Shown here: positions 34,626-44,849 of the stretch, piece after piece | How the letters are laid out: each line of letters opens with the position of its first letter | How positions within the stretch are numbered: position 1 is the stretch's first letter | DNA from: Brachynemurus nebulosus | Taxonomy: Eukaryota; Arthropoda; Insecta; Neuroptera; Myrmeleontidae | Reading direction: 5' to 3' | DNA: 64,000 nt | NCBI GenBank assembly: GCA_035578155.1 | Contig: JAPWDM010000012.1 | Location: 14,915,619 to 14,979,618, forward strand | Translations under genes and position numbers: made by a program | Notes under the pieces: generated by a model | The model's database searches: none | Seen by the model: only the letters and a program-made list of their open reading frames with translations | Told to the model about the DNA's origin: nothing

Positions 34626-37373
34626 GTTCATAATCGTAGTGGACAAATTGGTCACGACAGTCCTGACGTAGCGTTCGGCGATGTTGGAACTTGGGTGATA
34701 GGGTGTCGTGGTGACGTGGTTAATTCCCCACCTGAGACACATCGCGTGGAATTCCTTGGAGCAAAAGGAGCGAGAATTATCTGAAACAATTATCGCTGGC
34801 GGGCCGAATTGGTAAAATAGCGCTTCCATCTTCTGTACTGTCACCTTGGAAGTGAGTCTTGAAACAGGTATGGCCTGCAAAAACTTTGAAAAAGTGTCAA
34901 CAATAATAATACAGTATTTGTTTCTTTTAGAGCTGGAGGCGATAGGCCCGCAATGATCGATTGCGATTTTATACCAGGGAAATTTTGGTACCACATTATA
35001 CATGGGGGCACCGGTTTTCTTCGATAGGGGCTTACATCTCTGGCAGATATCACAAGCCATGACGTAGTCACGTACGTCTTGGAATAGTCGAGGCCAAGAG
35101 AATCGTCGAGCTATGTTCCGATAGGTCTTGGTGGAATTCGGATGAGTCGACGCATTATGAAAATAATATATGATGATTTTCCTAAGTGATGCTGGTATGT
35201 ATATCCGTTTCTGTCGATGTTTTCCAACCATTTTACATAAGACACCGGCGGAAAGGCAGAAGTTTTTTGTGACATCATTGTCGATACCTTGTTCCAGGTA
35301 CCGTATGACGCTGCTGCACTCTTCGTCAGTATTCTGGTGATGTTTTATGGAGGGAAAAACTTCAGGAACGGATGTCAATAAATTACATCGGGGTGGTGGT
35401 ATTATATTAGGAAGATCATCACAGGATTTCACATTTTCTGATGGTGAATTTGTTTTGTCAGGTGGTTGTTCATCGTCGTCTTTGTATAGGCGTGTCAGAG
35501 CGTCTGCGATGTTCATATCGCCACGAATATGAACGACGGAGAAGTCGAAGTCCGCTAAGCTCAACATCCACCGAGCTGTGCGGCCGCACTGTTTTGGTGA
35601 ATTATAGAGATGAGTAACGGCGTTGTTGTCGCAGTGTACTTCGAACTTCTGGTGTTGTAAGTAGTCTTTGAATTTCTGTACGCTCCATACAAGAGAAAGT
35701 GCCTCTTTTTCATAGATAGTATAATGAGTCTCCGGGTCTGTAAGCTTTCTGGAGGCATATGCGATTGGATGGATGTCATCGCCATGTTTTTGCAGCAACA
35801 CACTTCCCAAACAATTGTCGGAAGCATCACATTTCAGTATAAATGACTTACTGAAGTCGGGGAACTTCAAGACTGGAGTTGCGGTAAGCTTGTCTTTGAT
35901 TTTTTGGAAGGCTTCCATTTGTTCTGGTCCAAATTGAAATTTAATTCCCTTCTTTTTTAGGTGGTTAAGTGGTGCTGCTAACTCGGCAAATTTTGGGATG
36001 AATTTGCTGAAAAATGACGCCATCCCCAGAAAACTACGGAGCTGTTTCAAGTTTCGTGGTGGTGGTAAATCGATGACAGCTTGAATCTTGTCATTATCTA
36101 CGGAAAGTCCTTCACTGGAAATGACGTGCCCGAGGAAGCGCAGCTTCTTCATGAACATTTGGCATTTTTGAGGATTTATAGTAAATCCAGCATCTCCTAA
36201 ACGTCGTAGAACTTCTCGTAGGTGAGTTTTATGTTCGTCGATGGACGGTGACCATATTAAAAGATCGTCGCTATACTGTGTACAATATTTATATTTTAGA
36301 TCACCCAAAATTTCGTTCAGGATCCGATTTAATGCCTGACTGCTGGTCGCCAAACCCATTGGGAACCTGGTGAATTCGAATTGACCATGTACCGTGATGA
36401 AACTTGTTATTTTACGTGATTTGTAATCTAATGGACACTGGTAGTAGGCGTTGCCGATATCTAGCCGTGAAAAAACTTTGGCTCCACCCAGCGACATGAA
36501 GGCTTGATTTATGTCGAGTTGTGGAAACGGATCGTAAAGTAGAGACTTATTCAATTTTCTATAATCGATCACGAGTCTGAAGGTATTGTCTTTTTTAGGT
36601 ACTAAAAAGGCTGGACTCGCGAATGGACTCTTGCTTTTTTGAATCACCCCTTGTTCAAGAAGTGTATCTAAAAGTCGTCTCATGTGTTCCGCTCTTGGTG
36701 GTGGCATTGAGTATGGCCGTTGGTATACTGGTGTCTTATCACGTAAAATAATTTTCATCTTATATTGCGCAGCATAGCCAATTCGATCGGTTAATACGTG
36801 TTGGAATTCCGTGAGTATAGCATTGAGATCCTCTTGGTCTGATTCGGAAAGTTGAAATGGAAGTTCAACAAGTAGATTCAAGTTGTCTTCGATTGTTCTT
36901 AAGTGTAACATTGCCGTTGTTGAATGTTGACTGCTGAAGTTAAAGTTTATTGTTTTGTTTTTGTAGTTTAATATTGCTTTTGTTTTTATTAAGAATGAGT
37001 TACCAAGTATTAATTGTGTAGATAGATCTTTTATTACGTAGAATTTAGTTTTCCAGGTTAAGTTATTTATTTTTAGGATAGTTGTTAGTATTTTATGTAT
37101 AGTTGTAGTTTTATTATTAGGTAGTTTTATTTTTATATTAGTTTTAGTTATAGTGTAGTTTTTATTATTATTAAATTTTAAGTTTTTTATTAATTCGTTA
37201 TTTATATAGTTCGTAGTCGACCCACTATCTATTAAGGCACTCATTTTAATATTGTTTAGTTCAACATCTATGAACGGCAGTGTATTATAATATTTATTAA
37301 AGCACTTCGATGAAATATTAAAGCTTTTCATCAAGGGTGTAAAAATCTTCGACCGTGGCTCCGAAGTATTCAC
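34503..37373 (-). CDS. pol: Pol polyprotein (protease, RT, RNase H, integrase)
   Basis: 956 codons counted from a GTG at 37373. The frame is open further upstream, through the slippery site at 37397, so it is probably made as a Gag-Pol fusion. Domains in order: aspartic protease (DSG at residues 49-51); reverse transcriptase (D305 in SRLDIGNAY, YSDD at 367-370); RNase H (D516, E555/E557, D582, D624); integrase zinc motif H739/H744/C774/C777; and the catalytic triad D806, D865, E900 with exactly 35 residues between the last two. All catalytic residues look intact. About the last 40 residues (after roughly residue 912) are out-of-frame readthrough beyond the break and do not belong to integrase. 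Confidence 0.93.
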   Translation of the reverse strand: MNTSEPRSKIFTPLMKSFNISSKCFNKYYNTLPFIDVELNNIKMSALIDSGSTTNYINNELIKNLKFNNNKNYTITKTNIKIKLPNNKTTTIHKILTTILKINNLTWKTKFYVIKDLSTQLILGNSFLIKTKAILNYKNKTINFNFSSQHSTTAMLHLRTIEDNLNLLVELPFQLSESDQEDLNAILTEFQHVLTDRIGYAAQYKMKIILRDKTPVYQRPYSMPPPRAEHMRRLLDTLLEQGVIQKSKSPFASPAFLVPKKDNTFRLVIDYRKLNKSLLYDPFPQLDINQAFMSLGGAKVFSRLDIGNAYYQCPLDYKSRKITSFITVHGQFEFTRFPMGLATSSQALNRILNEILGDLKYKYCTQYSDDLLIWSPSIDEHKTHLREVLRRLGDAGFTINPQKCQMFMKKLRFLGHVISSEGLSVDNDKIQAVIDLPPPRNLKQLRSFLGMASFFSKFIPKFAELAAPLNHLKKKGIKFQFGPEQMEAFQKIKDKLTATPVLKFPDFSKSFILKCDASDNCLGSVLLQKHGDDIHPIAYASRKLTDPETHYTIYEKEALSLVWSVQKFKDYLQHQKFEVHCDNNAVTHLYNSPKQCGRTARWMLSLADFDFSVVHIRGDMNIADALTRLYKDDDEQPPDKTNSPSENVKSCDDLPNIIPPPRCNLLTSVPEVFPSIKHHQNTDEECSSVIRYLEQGIDNDVTKNFCLSAGVLCKMVGKHRQKRIYIPASLRKIIIYYFHNASTHPNSTKTYRNIARRFSWPRLFQDVRDYVMACDICQRCKPLSKKTGAPMYNVVPKFPWYKIAIDHCGPIASSSKRNKYCIIIVDTFSKFLQAIPVSRLTSKVTVQKMEALFYQFGPPAIIVSDNSRSFCSKEFHAMCLRWGINHVTTTPYHPSSNIAERYVRTVVTNLSTTIMNTVPNIVTGTNSLAPSCTPTTPPRTTARSIHRHRFSSKENC

Positions 37374-38482
37374 ATCCTTGACACTGACAAGTTTTTTGAA
37401 GTAGACGTCGATTCAGTTTCTCTTTGTTGAGCCAATTTGATACGTTGTCTTGCGTCTTCTAATCTTTTGGCAATGGTAAATAGCTCCTGCATAGTTCGTG
37501 GAATGGGAATGTGACAGATTAGTTGTAGATAATCTGAATTGCAACTGTCCCAAATATGCGCGAGAATTGAGTCGTCGTCTACTGAATTCAGCGCACAAGC
37601 AACGCGGTAAACGTCTTTAGAGAAGTCGATAAGTGTTTCTTCCGGTTTCTGATACCTGAATATTCTTGAGAGGGTAATTCTGTTAATTTGTTGCCTTGTT
37701 AAGAATGTTTTAAGTAGTTCCTTTTTTAATACCGTCCAAGTTAATTTATCTTTAGCACACATCGCGAGAAATGAACGTAGTTCTCCGGAAACAACCATCA
37801 TTACTGATTTTAAGAGATTTTGAAATGGAACTATTTCAAGTTGGGTTATTTCGTCCATCTCTATTATAAATTCTATTAGTAAATCGGGTGAGGAACCATC
37901 TGTATTTGGTATTTTTGAAAACAACTGGCTAACATTGGGACGCAGCACATCTGACGTCATCATGTTTTCCATGCGGTCGTTTAAGGCGTGGATCAAAGTT
38001 GAATTCATAGCGGTAGCTTGTGCCAACATGTGAATTACGTGATCGTTTGCATGCGTTCCAGTTGAAGCCTGTTGTTGATCTGTTTGTGTTGCGGTTTGAA
38101 ACGTCGGAATGCTTGTTTTATCGGGATCCTTCTTGTTTGAAGCTGCGTTTAGCTGCTGAAAATCTTCTTCTTCTGAAGTATACGACTGTTTTTCGATTGT
38201 CGTATACTCTGGATTCGAAAAACGTTTCGGCGTTTCAAACGATTCCGATAGTTTGTCGTCTGGTTTCTCACTTGGTTTTACACATGCGGCCTCTTGGGTA
38301 GAGTATTTGGGTATCGCACCGGTACGCGCTGCTGTTGCTTGCGTGCTTGTCGATGTGCTTGCTACTATGGTCGTAACAGCAGTTGAAAATGTGGTTTGAG
38401 GAGTTGATGCGTCGGCTTGTTGTACATTACGTTTCCGTAGGTTGTAAATGGAATCAGAAGATGGGGATTTAACCAGGACCAT
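37370..38482 (-). CDS. gag: Gag polyprotein
   Basis: 370 codons from ATG at 38482, 118 nt downstream of the primer-binding site. The N-terminal ~150 residues are low-complexity (Ser/Thr/Gln-rich). The central part, about residues 190-345, contains the FLTRQQIN...YQKPEETLIDFSKDVYRVA pattern expected of a Ty3/gypsy capsid region. No CCHC zinc knuckle is visible at the C-terminus, unlike many retroelements but as in some insect gypsy elements. The stop TGA (37372-37370) overlaps the pol frame; the last codons include the AAAAAAC slippery heptamer. Role: assembles the particle that packages element RNA. Confidence 0.85.
   Translation of the reverse strand: MVLVKSPSSDSIYNLRKRNVQQADASTPQTTFSTAVTTIVASTSTSTQATAARTGAIPKYSTQEAACVKPSEKPDDKLSESFETPKRFSNPEYTTIEKQSYTSEEEDFQQLNAASNKKDPDKTSIPTFQTATQTDQQQASTGTHANDHVIHMLAQATAMNSTLIHALNDRMENMMTSDVLRPNVSQLFSKIPNTDGSSPDLLIEFIIEMDEITQLEIVPFQNLLKSVMMVVSGELRSFLAMCAKDKLTWTVLKKELLKTFLTRQQINRITLSRIFRYQKPEETLIDFSKDVYRVACALNSVDDDSILAHIWDSCNSDYLQLICHIPIPRTMQELFTIAKRLEDARQRIKLAQQRETESTSTSKNLSVSRM
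37391..37397 (-). promoter_or_regulatory. -1 ribosomal frameshift heptamer A AAA AAC
   Basis: On the coding strand the gag codons read TCA AAA AAC, so A-AAA-AAC is in the correct phase for tandem slippage. A -1 shift moves ribosomes into the pol frame, which has no stop between here and the protease. A weak stem (CTTCG...CGAAG) starts about 24 nt downstream, farther than usual for a stimulatory structure. Confidence 0.85.
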
Positions 38483-38600
38483 GATTATTGATTAATTGAA
38501 GGGGATAAAAAAAAATAATGTATGTAATGATTATGAATGAAATAAATTAATGAAATTTAAAAGGAACTGATTTGTGTTTTATTTACAATCGTTTAGAGAT

Positions 38601-38611
38601 CTCTGCTACCA
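38601..38611 (-). promoter_or_regulatory. Primer-binding site, initiator tRNA-Met
   Basis: The coding strand has TGGTAGCAGAG, complementary to the CUCUGCUACCA 3' end of eukaryotic initiator tRNA-Met as I know it. It starts 4 nt after the LTR end. Base 12 does not match. Confidence 0.85.
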
Positions 38612-38615
38612 TTTC

Positions 38616-39566
38616 TATAACTACTTTTTTATAATAAAATAAAATAAAACAAAAATGAAACAAAATATGTAGTTATGTAAATGATTTACTGTCGTGAAAA
38701 GAAACACGACCACGATGTTAGTTGATTTTATTTGCTTGTAAGCCAGAGTATAAAAAAAGTCGCAGTGGAAATGGGGCTTTAGATGTTACACAAAAAGGTA
38801 ATATGGATCGTATCGATCTACTAAACGATTATAAGAAAAAAGATATGTCTATGGTATGAGGATGGGTGCGGTTGTTTATCTATGATTCCGCGCGTTTTTG
38901 ACAAATGTCAAAATTACGTGAAATCTAATATTGTTGGTTGGGTTAATGAAAATAAAGGGTAAAAAAAAACTAGATAATGTTTGAAAATGGTGATGAATGA
39001 GCGTTTTGGATTTTACGTAAGTGGTTATAGGAACGGGAAAGGTGCGATGATAAATAAAAAGATTGTAAAAAAATGTTGGTCGAAGGGTTATCTTTGGAAA
39101 ACGTAATGTACCTTGTTAAACAAATGCACTGAGTAGATGACGATGATTTAATTCGACCTTTTTCACGATTAAATGAATAACTCCTGTCGAAAATTCCTTT
39201 TCTGTTGTTAAAATATTTAAAATAATACAACAGATTTTTCGAAGAAGGTGTCGAACGTTTAACTCAAAGTTGGAAGTTGGAAATTATTTCACAAAATTTT
39301 ACTCGGTGAGAGGCATTTATTTAACAATTAAATAAAATAAACAATTTTACAACAATATGTATTTATTTTAGATTTATGTTTACACGATCGCGTTAAAATT
39401 TGTAATGTTAAAAAAATATATTGTATGTGTCGCTGAAATTTTGAAAACCAATTGTCCTAAGAGAGGGAGAAAATATCCCACCATTTTTGGTGACGTATGA
39501 GTATATTAAGTAATTATTGTAAAAATATGTGAATGTAATCGTATATAACAATTTATTATTGTTATA
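38616..39566 (-). repeat. 5' LTR (951 bp)
   Basis: Carries the element's promoter by position. By-eye comparison with 33021-33971 found no mismatch. It is followed by the target duplication ATAC at 39567-39570. Confidence 0.95.
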
Positions 39567-39570
39567 ATAC

Positions 39571-40511
39571 GCACATTTAATATTCATAATATGTTGATCA
39601 GTATTTTGAGAAATGCTCCTTCCTTTACAATATTATATAGGTACCTTTCCTTCTTCTATAAGAAGTACAAAATTTTTTATAGTTTTCTGTGTGGAAAAAT
39701 AAGAGGATTTCAAAAAGCTCCCACCTACCTCGGTGCTTATCTACCTCGGTGCAAACCGACAGTCCATCTTCTAGTTGTTCATTAATAACTTTTGTTTGCA
39801 AGTGTGTTTTTGAAATCAAAAATGACGGAAGTTGAAAATGACGATGAGTTATCATTATGAATGTGTGGTAAATGGTAATTTAATATTTCTATAGGGTGTA
39901 CCTATTACAGAGAAATATTGCATTGTTATGGTTTATTTATAAGAGATAGTTATGAGTTTGATCGAGTTGGATGGTTTGCTTTTTTTGCAACAAAGTATGA
40001 AGTATGTAGATTATTTTAAAAAAACAAAATTCTTGCCCCAATTTTCCCCCTCGTCTTTTACACCAATTTCAGTTTTTTCTTGTCTCACTTCATATTCATA
40101 ATCAGCGATCTTGAAAACCTTTATATACCATTTTTTGTTTCAATAAAACTAATTTTTTTATTCTTGCCCGCCATTTTGAATTTTCAAAATAATAATATCA
40201 AGTTCATAATCAGCGACCTTGAAAACCCTTATATACCATTTTTTGTTTTACTCAAAATAATTTTTGATTTTTGTCCGCTTCTTTTGAAAATTGGACCACT
40301 GTGCAATGGGATGTTTCGTTTGGGGGCTTCTACGGACCTCATCATGTCTATTCACAATAAAATCTGCTGTAACAGCTGAATTATCCGTTTAGAAATTAAC
40401 TAAAAACAGAAGGAATGAATACATATCTCATATTATGGATGTACTTATATATTTGCTATATAATATATAGCACTACTCTTAGGTAGCCTGAAATAGAGAA
40501 ATTAAAACATA
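39571..40511. other. Non-coding stretch
   Basis: Contains a ~110-bp tandem duplication: 'ttcataatcagcgatcttga' near 40093 and 'ttcataatcagcgaccttga' near 40203, each followed by 'ataccattttttgttt'. The frame 40080-40379 lies across it and is not credible as a gene. Confidence 0.55.
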
Positions 40512-40519
40512 CGTACATA

Positions 40520-41266
40520 TAGGGTTGCCAGGCGTCCGGATAAAGCCGGACACAGTCAGGCTTTTTGGTTGCATGTCCGGCCAAATTTGTTAGGCTTTTT
40601 AAATTTGACCATTTTTTTTTTTACATTTGTCATGTGTTGGTTTTCGCTCTGCCCGTGTTTTGATTCATGAATCCTTTTTAATTTTTTTTTTTTTTTGTAA
40701 TTCAGATTGCTTTTCAGAATTCCTTACTATGTTTGTCAATATTATTTTTCCATTCCGGGTCATAATGAAAATGTTGAAAGAGCTTTTTCTTTAATAGATG
40801 AACAATGGTCAAAAGACCGTAACAAATTAAACAGCGATACTATGGCCAAAATGTTGGTTATACAAGTTAATTTTAAAAATTTGACTTGTAAAGAGTTGTA
40901 CAACTCACTCTTAAAAGAAAATGAGCTTTGAAAGCAGATGTCTGCCAATGAAAAATATTAATTACTTTATGTTATAATTAATTTAAAGTTTATTTAGTTC
41001 ATTAGTTAGTGTCTTGTTTAATTTTGTTTTTCATTGCAAATTGTAATAGTAGGAATATTGAATGATTAATGATAAAAAAAAACTGATTCATTCAATTTTA
41101 TTGTTGTTTCATTAGAATTTAAAGAAATTTTATGGTAATTTATAAAAGAGCCATATTTTACTTTTAAAAAAATTGTCATGTTATAGGGTGTTAGGTTTGT
41201 TACCTAAATGTCCGGCTAAACTGGCTGACCTGTCCGACTTTTCGGTTTTAAGACCTGGCAACCCTA
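40520..41266 (+). mobile_element. 747-bp hAT derivative with transposase remnant
   Basis: The termini TAGGGTTGCCAGG and CCTGGCAACCCTA are inverted. A perfect 8-bp duplication CGTACATA is at 40512-40519 and 41267-41274. Both subterminal zones carry repeated 'tgtccgg'/'ccggac' motifs. It retains the transposase C-terminus (40707-40931) but lacks the catalytic region: an internal-deletion derivative. Confidence 0.95.
40707..40931 (+). pseudogene. hAT transposase C-terminal remnant
   Basis: A 74-codon frame whose product contains SIPGHNENVERAFSLIDEQW, then SKDRNKLNSDTMAKMLVIQVN, and ends at a normal-looking stop. The 'ERAFSL...W..DRN' block is the hATC dimerisation domain of a hAT subgroup. Upstream, 'ttttttttttgtaattcag' (ends 40705) looks like a 3' splice site, so this may be a last exon. 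The catalytic domains are gone, so it cannot transpose itself. Confidence 0.8.
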
Positions 41267-41274
41267 CGTACATA

Positions 41275-41674
41275 TGTGCGAAGAATATAAGGTAGAAATA
41301 TATTATAGTTCATATCACCGAAATAATCCCTTTAACAGTTTTAGTATATTGCTCTAATATTATCTATAACTCTTATCTTATAAGTTAGAAAATTAAATCT
41401 TAAAAAAAAAAAAAAAAAAAAAAACATTTTAGACACCTTCTAATGCAAGGAATTTTTAATTAGAAACGTTTAAAAGTCACTGCTATAATAAATTATAGTG
41501 ATGATTGAGGTTCCAGGAAATTTTAAATGTAGAGTGCAATTATATTTATTAATCGATTTCAAATAGAGAGGTCACTAGTTCAATCCCAATGTAATATAAT
41601 ATTGTTGAAAATGAGTAATATTAATGTATATGTGAGTCTACATGGGCATCTGAACAAATATGCACAGCAGTTCT
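41275..41674. other. Non-coding, with poly(A) tract
   Basis: Includes a 22-bp A run at about 41403-41424. A B-box-like 'agttcaatccc' near 41578 has no matching A box. No gene seen. Confidence 0.5.
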
Positions 41675-41757
41675 ATACCAAAAGTAGTAAGGTTACAGCG
41701 ATTCTGTACCGAAATTAGTAAAATTACAGCAATTGTGTACCAAAAGTACTAAGGTTA
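41675..41757. repeat. Diverged outlier of the 31-bp minisatellite
   Basis: Three degenerate units around 'taccaaaagtagtaaggtta' recur about 25 kb from the main array at 16005-16638. Confidence 0.8.
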
Positions 41758-41904
41758 GAGCTAGGGATTGTAATACCGATAAACCGGCTTACTAAAGATA
41801 TCTTAAAATTTTTACCGGTAAATCGCTGATTTTTTACCGATAATTCGATAAATTGAAAATAATATATTTATAAGTTAATTTTATTTCATAGAAAAATGAT
41901 CATG

Positions 41905-42022
41905 TTTATTGAACGTAAACTCGTAAATGTACACAATCACATTACCCCTTACTGTGTATCCATAATAAACTATTCTATGATATAATAAAATCGCACATTG
42001 CAATTGTCAGTTTTAAAATGCA
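41905..42022 (+). repeat. Dispersed repeat, inverted partner at 60318-60432
   Basis: Shares 'aatgtacacaatca' ... 'ttaccccttactgtgtatcc' ... 'aataaaatcgcaca' ... 'cagttttaaaatgc' with the reverse strand at 60318-60432. Confidence 0.7.
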
Positions 42023-43040
42023 TATACCTGTAGGGAATAAAACGTCCATTTTGTATTTACTTACATATTGTTTAAATCAGCTGTACTTTTTGGAGATATT
42101 TGAAAAATTAAATTTTCACCCCAATTTTTGCAAAACGATTTCATCCCTTCAAACCGCTTTTCCGCAGATAAAAAAAATACGTGTTACTTATTTTTTAGTG
42201 TTCTACAACAGTTTCATCAAAATCAATAGGTCCGGGCTCGGAAATTTCACTTGTAAGATGGACTTGCACCACTATCAAAATAAACATATTTACAATAATG
42301 TTAAGAGCTAAAACTTCAATCTTCCAAATATTAGGCTTCTGAATTTTTTTGACTATAAATTGTTGACAGATAAAAATATCATACTAAGTCTTATCTGTCA
42401 CTACCATTATCTTCATTTTTTTCATAAATGGACTTTCCCCATTTTCAAAATAAACGGCTCATATGTAATAAAATAAATTGTTATATTACTAATTTTGCAT
42501 CAGGGCCCGCTTTTGGTCGGGCTGGCTCTTCTTACGATCCTTACGATCGCCTTATTTACTTGTATAGTGTTTTAATTCGTGTTATCAACTATATACATAA
42601 TACAGGATTCGCCATTCGAAAAGAAACCATATTCAGTGGTAGACAGAATTTCAGGAAATTCTTTTCAGAAATAGTCATATGATTAACCATACCATGGCAG
42701 TCAGTAGAGCTGTTGCCTCTCCTGCAGTTATATTCTAGCTCACAACGGAAGTGTACAAGCGAAGAGTATGTTGCTATGCCATATAATAACACAAGCCCAC
42801 GATGCTTTCGAATTCATTCTTGCTCATTTCCGTTTACGTCATCGTATGTCTTTGTACAGCATATGTAGGTATAGGTACGTGAGTAAATCTTCCAGTTTTT
42901 TTTTCTTTCGATTTTTGTAGCCAACATCTGGTCGGGTCGGGTCGCAGGAGGATAAGTTTATGCGATGTTATATTACAACTTAATATTGAATTGATGTTAT
43001 AATTATTTCTAGTTTCAGGTTTAGTTGAACTATATTAATA
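42023..43040. other. Non-coding stretch
   Basis: No gene or complete element recognised. Frames at 42018-42792 have no known family. Confidence 0.5.
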
Positions 43041-43047
43041 ACTATAT

Positions 43048-43205
43048 AGTTATCTATTATATAAAAGGCAAATACCACTAACTCACTCACCTATCATGAA
43101 ATCTCCAGAACTATAACACATACAAATGTAAAATTTGGTACGCAGGTCCCTGTTGGGTCGTAGGGGCTCGCTAAGAAAGAGTTTTGGAAAATTTTTAGTC
43201 TAACC
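43048..43205 (+). repeat. Retroposon- or Helitron-like repeat segment
   Basis: 'tctattatataaaaggcaaa' followed by 'gaaatctccagaactataac' and 'aaaatttggtacgcaggtcc' is the kind of sequence that begins abundant arthropod repeats. I cannot assign the superfamily. No coding. Confidence 0.35.
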
Positions 43206-43973
43206 GTAGAAATTTATAAAAAAATCATGCTTGCTTGACCTACAGATTGTTGTTAAGTATTTGCAAAAAAATAATTTTGGAATTTTTTGTTATTTATAAT
43301 ATGTCTGTTTCCGATATTTAATATCTAAAGTTTTTGTTGAAGTAAGAACGAATAGTTAGGTCAGCAATATATTTTTTCATTTAGTACATTTTCTTATTCA
43401 AATAACAAACGTGCTTTCGTTTTAGTAAAATTAATTTATATAATCTATGTACTTAAAAATACTTATAAAGTCTCATTTTCTAATTAAAAAAAATGGAATT
43501 TTAATTAGTTAATTTATTAGATACATTTATATCGTATATTTTTTATTTCTTAATACAAATTTTTACTGCTAACTTACTCAGGGAAGAATAACATTACCAA
43601 AAATACAGTAAAATCCGCAATGATCAGCCACCAAAACATATGTTATCAGCAGCTTGGAAGTAAAGTTGTGAATGAACTTTTCTTTTTGTTCGGTTTGAAG
43701 TAAATACTTTTATGACAAAAGTATGTGCATTCTACGTTTAATACAGTTATTAAACTGAGACATACTTTGACTTCTTATGGATCCCAGTCCTAACCTGATG
43801 GCATTTAAACTTGATCTCATCTCGGTTTGAAAACAATTTTGTTAATATTTTCTTTCCGAATTTTTATTATTAGCCTCACACGCTTATCATAACTGCGGTG
43901 CCTTCACAACGTTTATGTTGCTTCAAATCGGTTACGACATCATTATAGAAATTTTCATGTTGATCGTGCGGTC
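43206..43973. other. Non-coding stretch
   Basis: No gene recognised. The last ~70 bp (from about 43908) belong to a repeat whose other copy is at 51684-51830 and whose TTAA was hit by the next element. Confidence 0.5.
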
Positions 43974-44848
43974 TTAAGGGGGACCACTAGTGTGACGTTT
44001 TCAAAAAATTGGAAAATTTTTTTTGCATGTTTCGATAGTCTATACCTTTAAAAATAACATACTAAAATTTCAAGTGTTATATCTCAAATAGTTTTTGAGT
44101 TACAGCCATCCGAAGAGTAAATTCTGATTTTCATTGTTAACTTTGAGGTATTGAGAAATGTATGAAGGTTGATAGTTCGGGAGTTTCTGGACGTGGCTGC
44201 CAGTCACATGTTCTAGAGCAGCTAGACCCTGGCACATTTAAACGACTCATCTAGTTTTACTATGACCGTTATAGTGAGTACATCGTAAATAATTTTAGTA
44301 AAAATTCTCAGTGATTAAAACTAAAAGGTGAAAGTACGAAAAACTACATTTTTCAAATTTGCTGCATTTATAACTCAAAGACAAATCATTTGATCGATTT
44401 GATTCTTATTGCAGCCTTTTTTATATATATTTCTTCGTACCATGAACCTCCGATCGAATAAAAAATGTAATTTTCGCAAGCCCAAAACCATCAAATTTTT
44501 GCACAAAAATTTGAAACTTTTCTTTAATAAATTCGCCATTTTGTTAAATTTCAACTTTTTTTTTCGATTGAGGTTCACGGCACGAACCATACCTTCTAGT
44601 TCAATAGGCTTTTTGGTTTTTTTGATTTTAGGTAGTGTGAAGGCCACTATCACTGCAGCAGTGGGGGAACTTTTTTTTTTGCAGCCTTGGGAATTTTCAA
44701 TTTTTTGGTCCAAAAATTTTATCGTGAATTTATTATATATCAACGAATATATCCTGAAAATATTAAAACATACCATATAGTAGTTTTCTTAAAAAAATTC
44801 CCAAAAATCATTTCTTTTTCAGGCGGTCACACTAGTGGTCCCCCTTAA
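43974..44848. mobile_element. TTAA-flanked (piggyBac-like) element, family 2
   Basis: TTAA on both sides encloses 867 bp with 19-bp perfect inverted ends GGGGGACCACTAGTGTGAC. The host repeat continues across it: 'gcggtcttaa' before and 'ttaagcacattcacaa' after, matching the uninterrupted 'gtggccttaagcacactcgc' at 51742-51761. Two overlapping 120-130 codon frames on opposite strands here are unlikely to be genes. Confidence 0.92.
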
Positions 44849-44849
44849 G

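Larger units (their letters stand above)
33021..39566 (-). mobile_element. Ty3/gypsy-type LTR retrotransposon
   Basis: A complete 6,546-bp element on the minus strand: 5' LTR 38616-39566, primer-binding site 38601-38611, gag 37370-38482, pol 34503-37397, integrase C-terminus to 34126, polypurine tract 33973-33985 and 3' LTR 33021-33971. The protease-RT-RNase H-integrase order defines Ty3/gypsy. No third (env-like) frame is seen. The LTRs show no difference by eye over 951 bp, which implies a recent insertion. The only defect noticed is the frame break in the integrase region. Confidence 0.95.

Noticed and set aside
34261..35532. Plus-strand frames opposite pol
   Set aside because: They are shadows of the minus-strand pol gene.
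33021..39566. Endogenous retrovirus with an env gene
   Set aside because: No third frame lies between integrase and the 3' LTR (only about 140 bp remain before the polypurine tract); it is a retrotransposon without env.
44375..44780. Overlapping frames of 133 and 123 codons on opposite strands
   Set aside because: They are mirror frames inside a non-autonomous TTAA element, Lys/Phe-rich from A/T runs, with no transposase motif.
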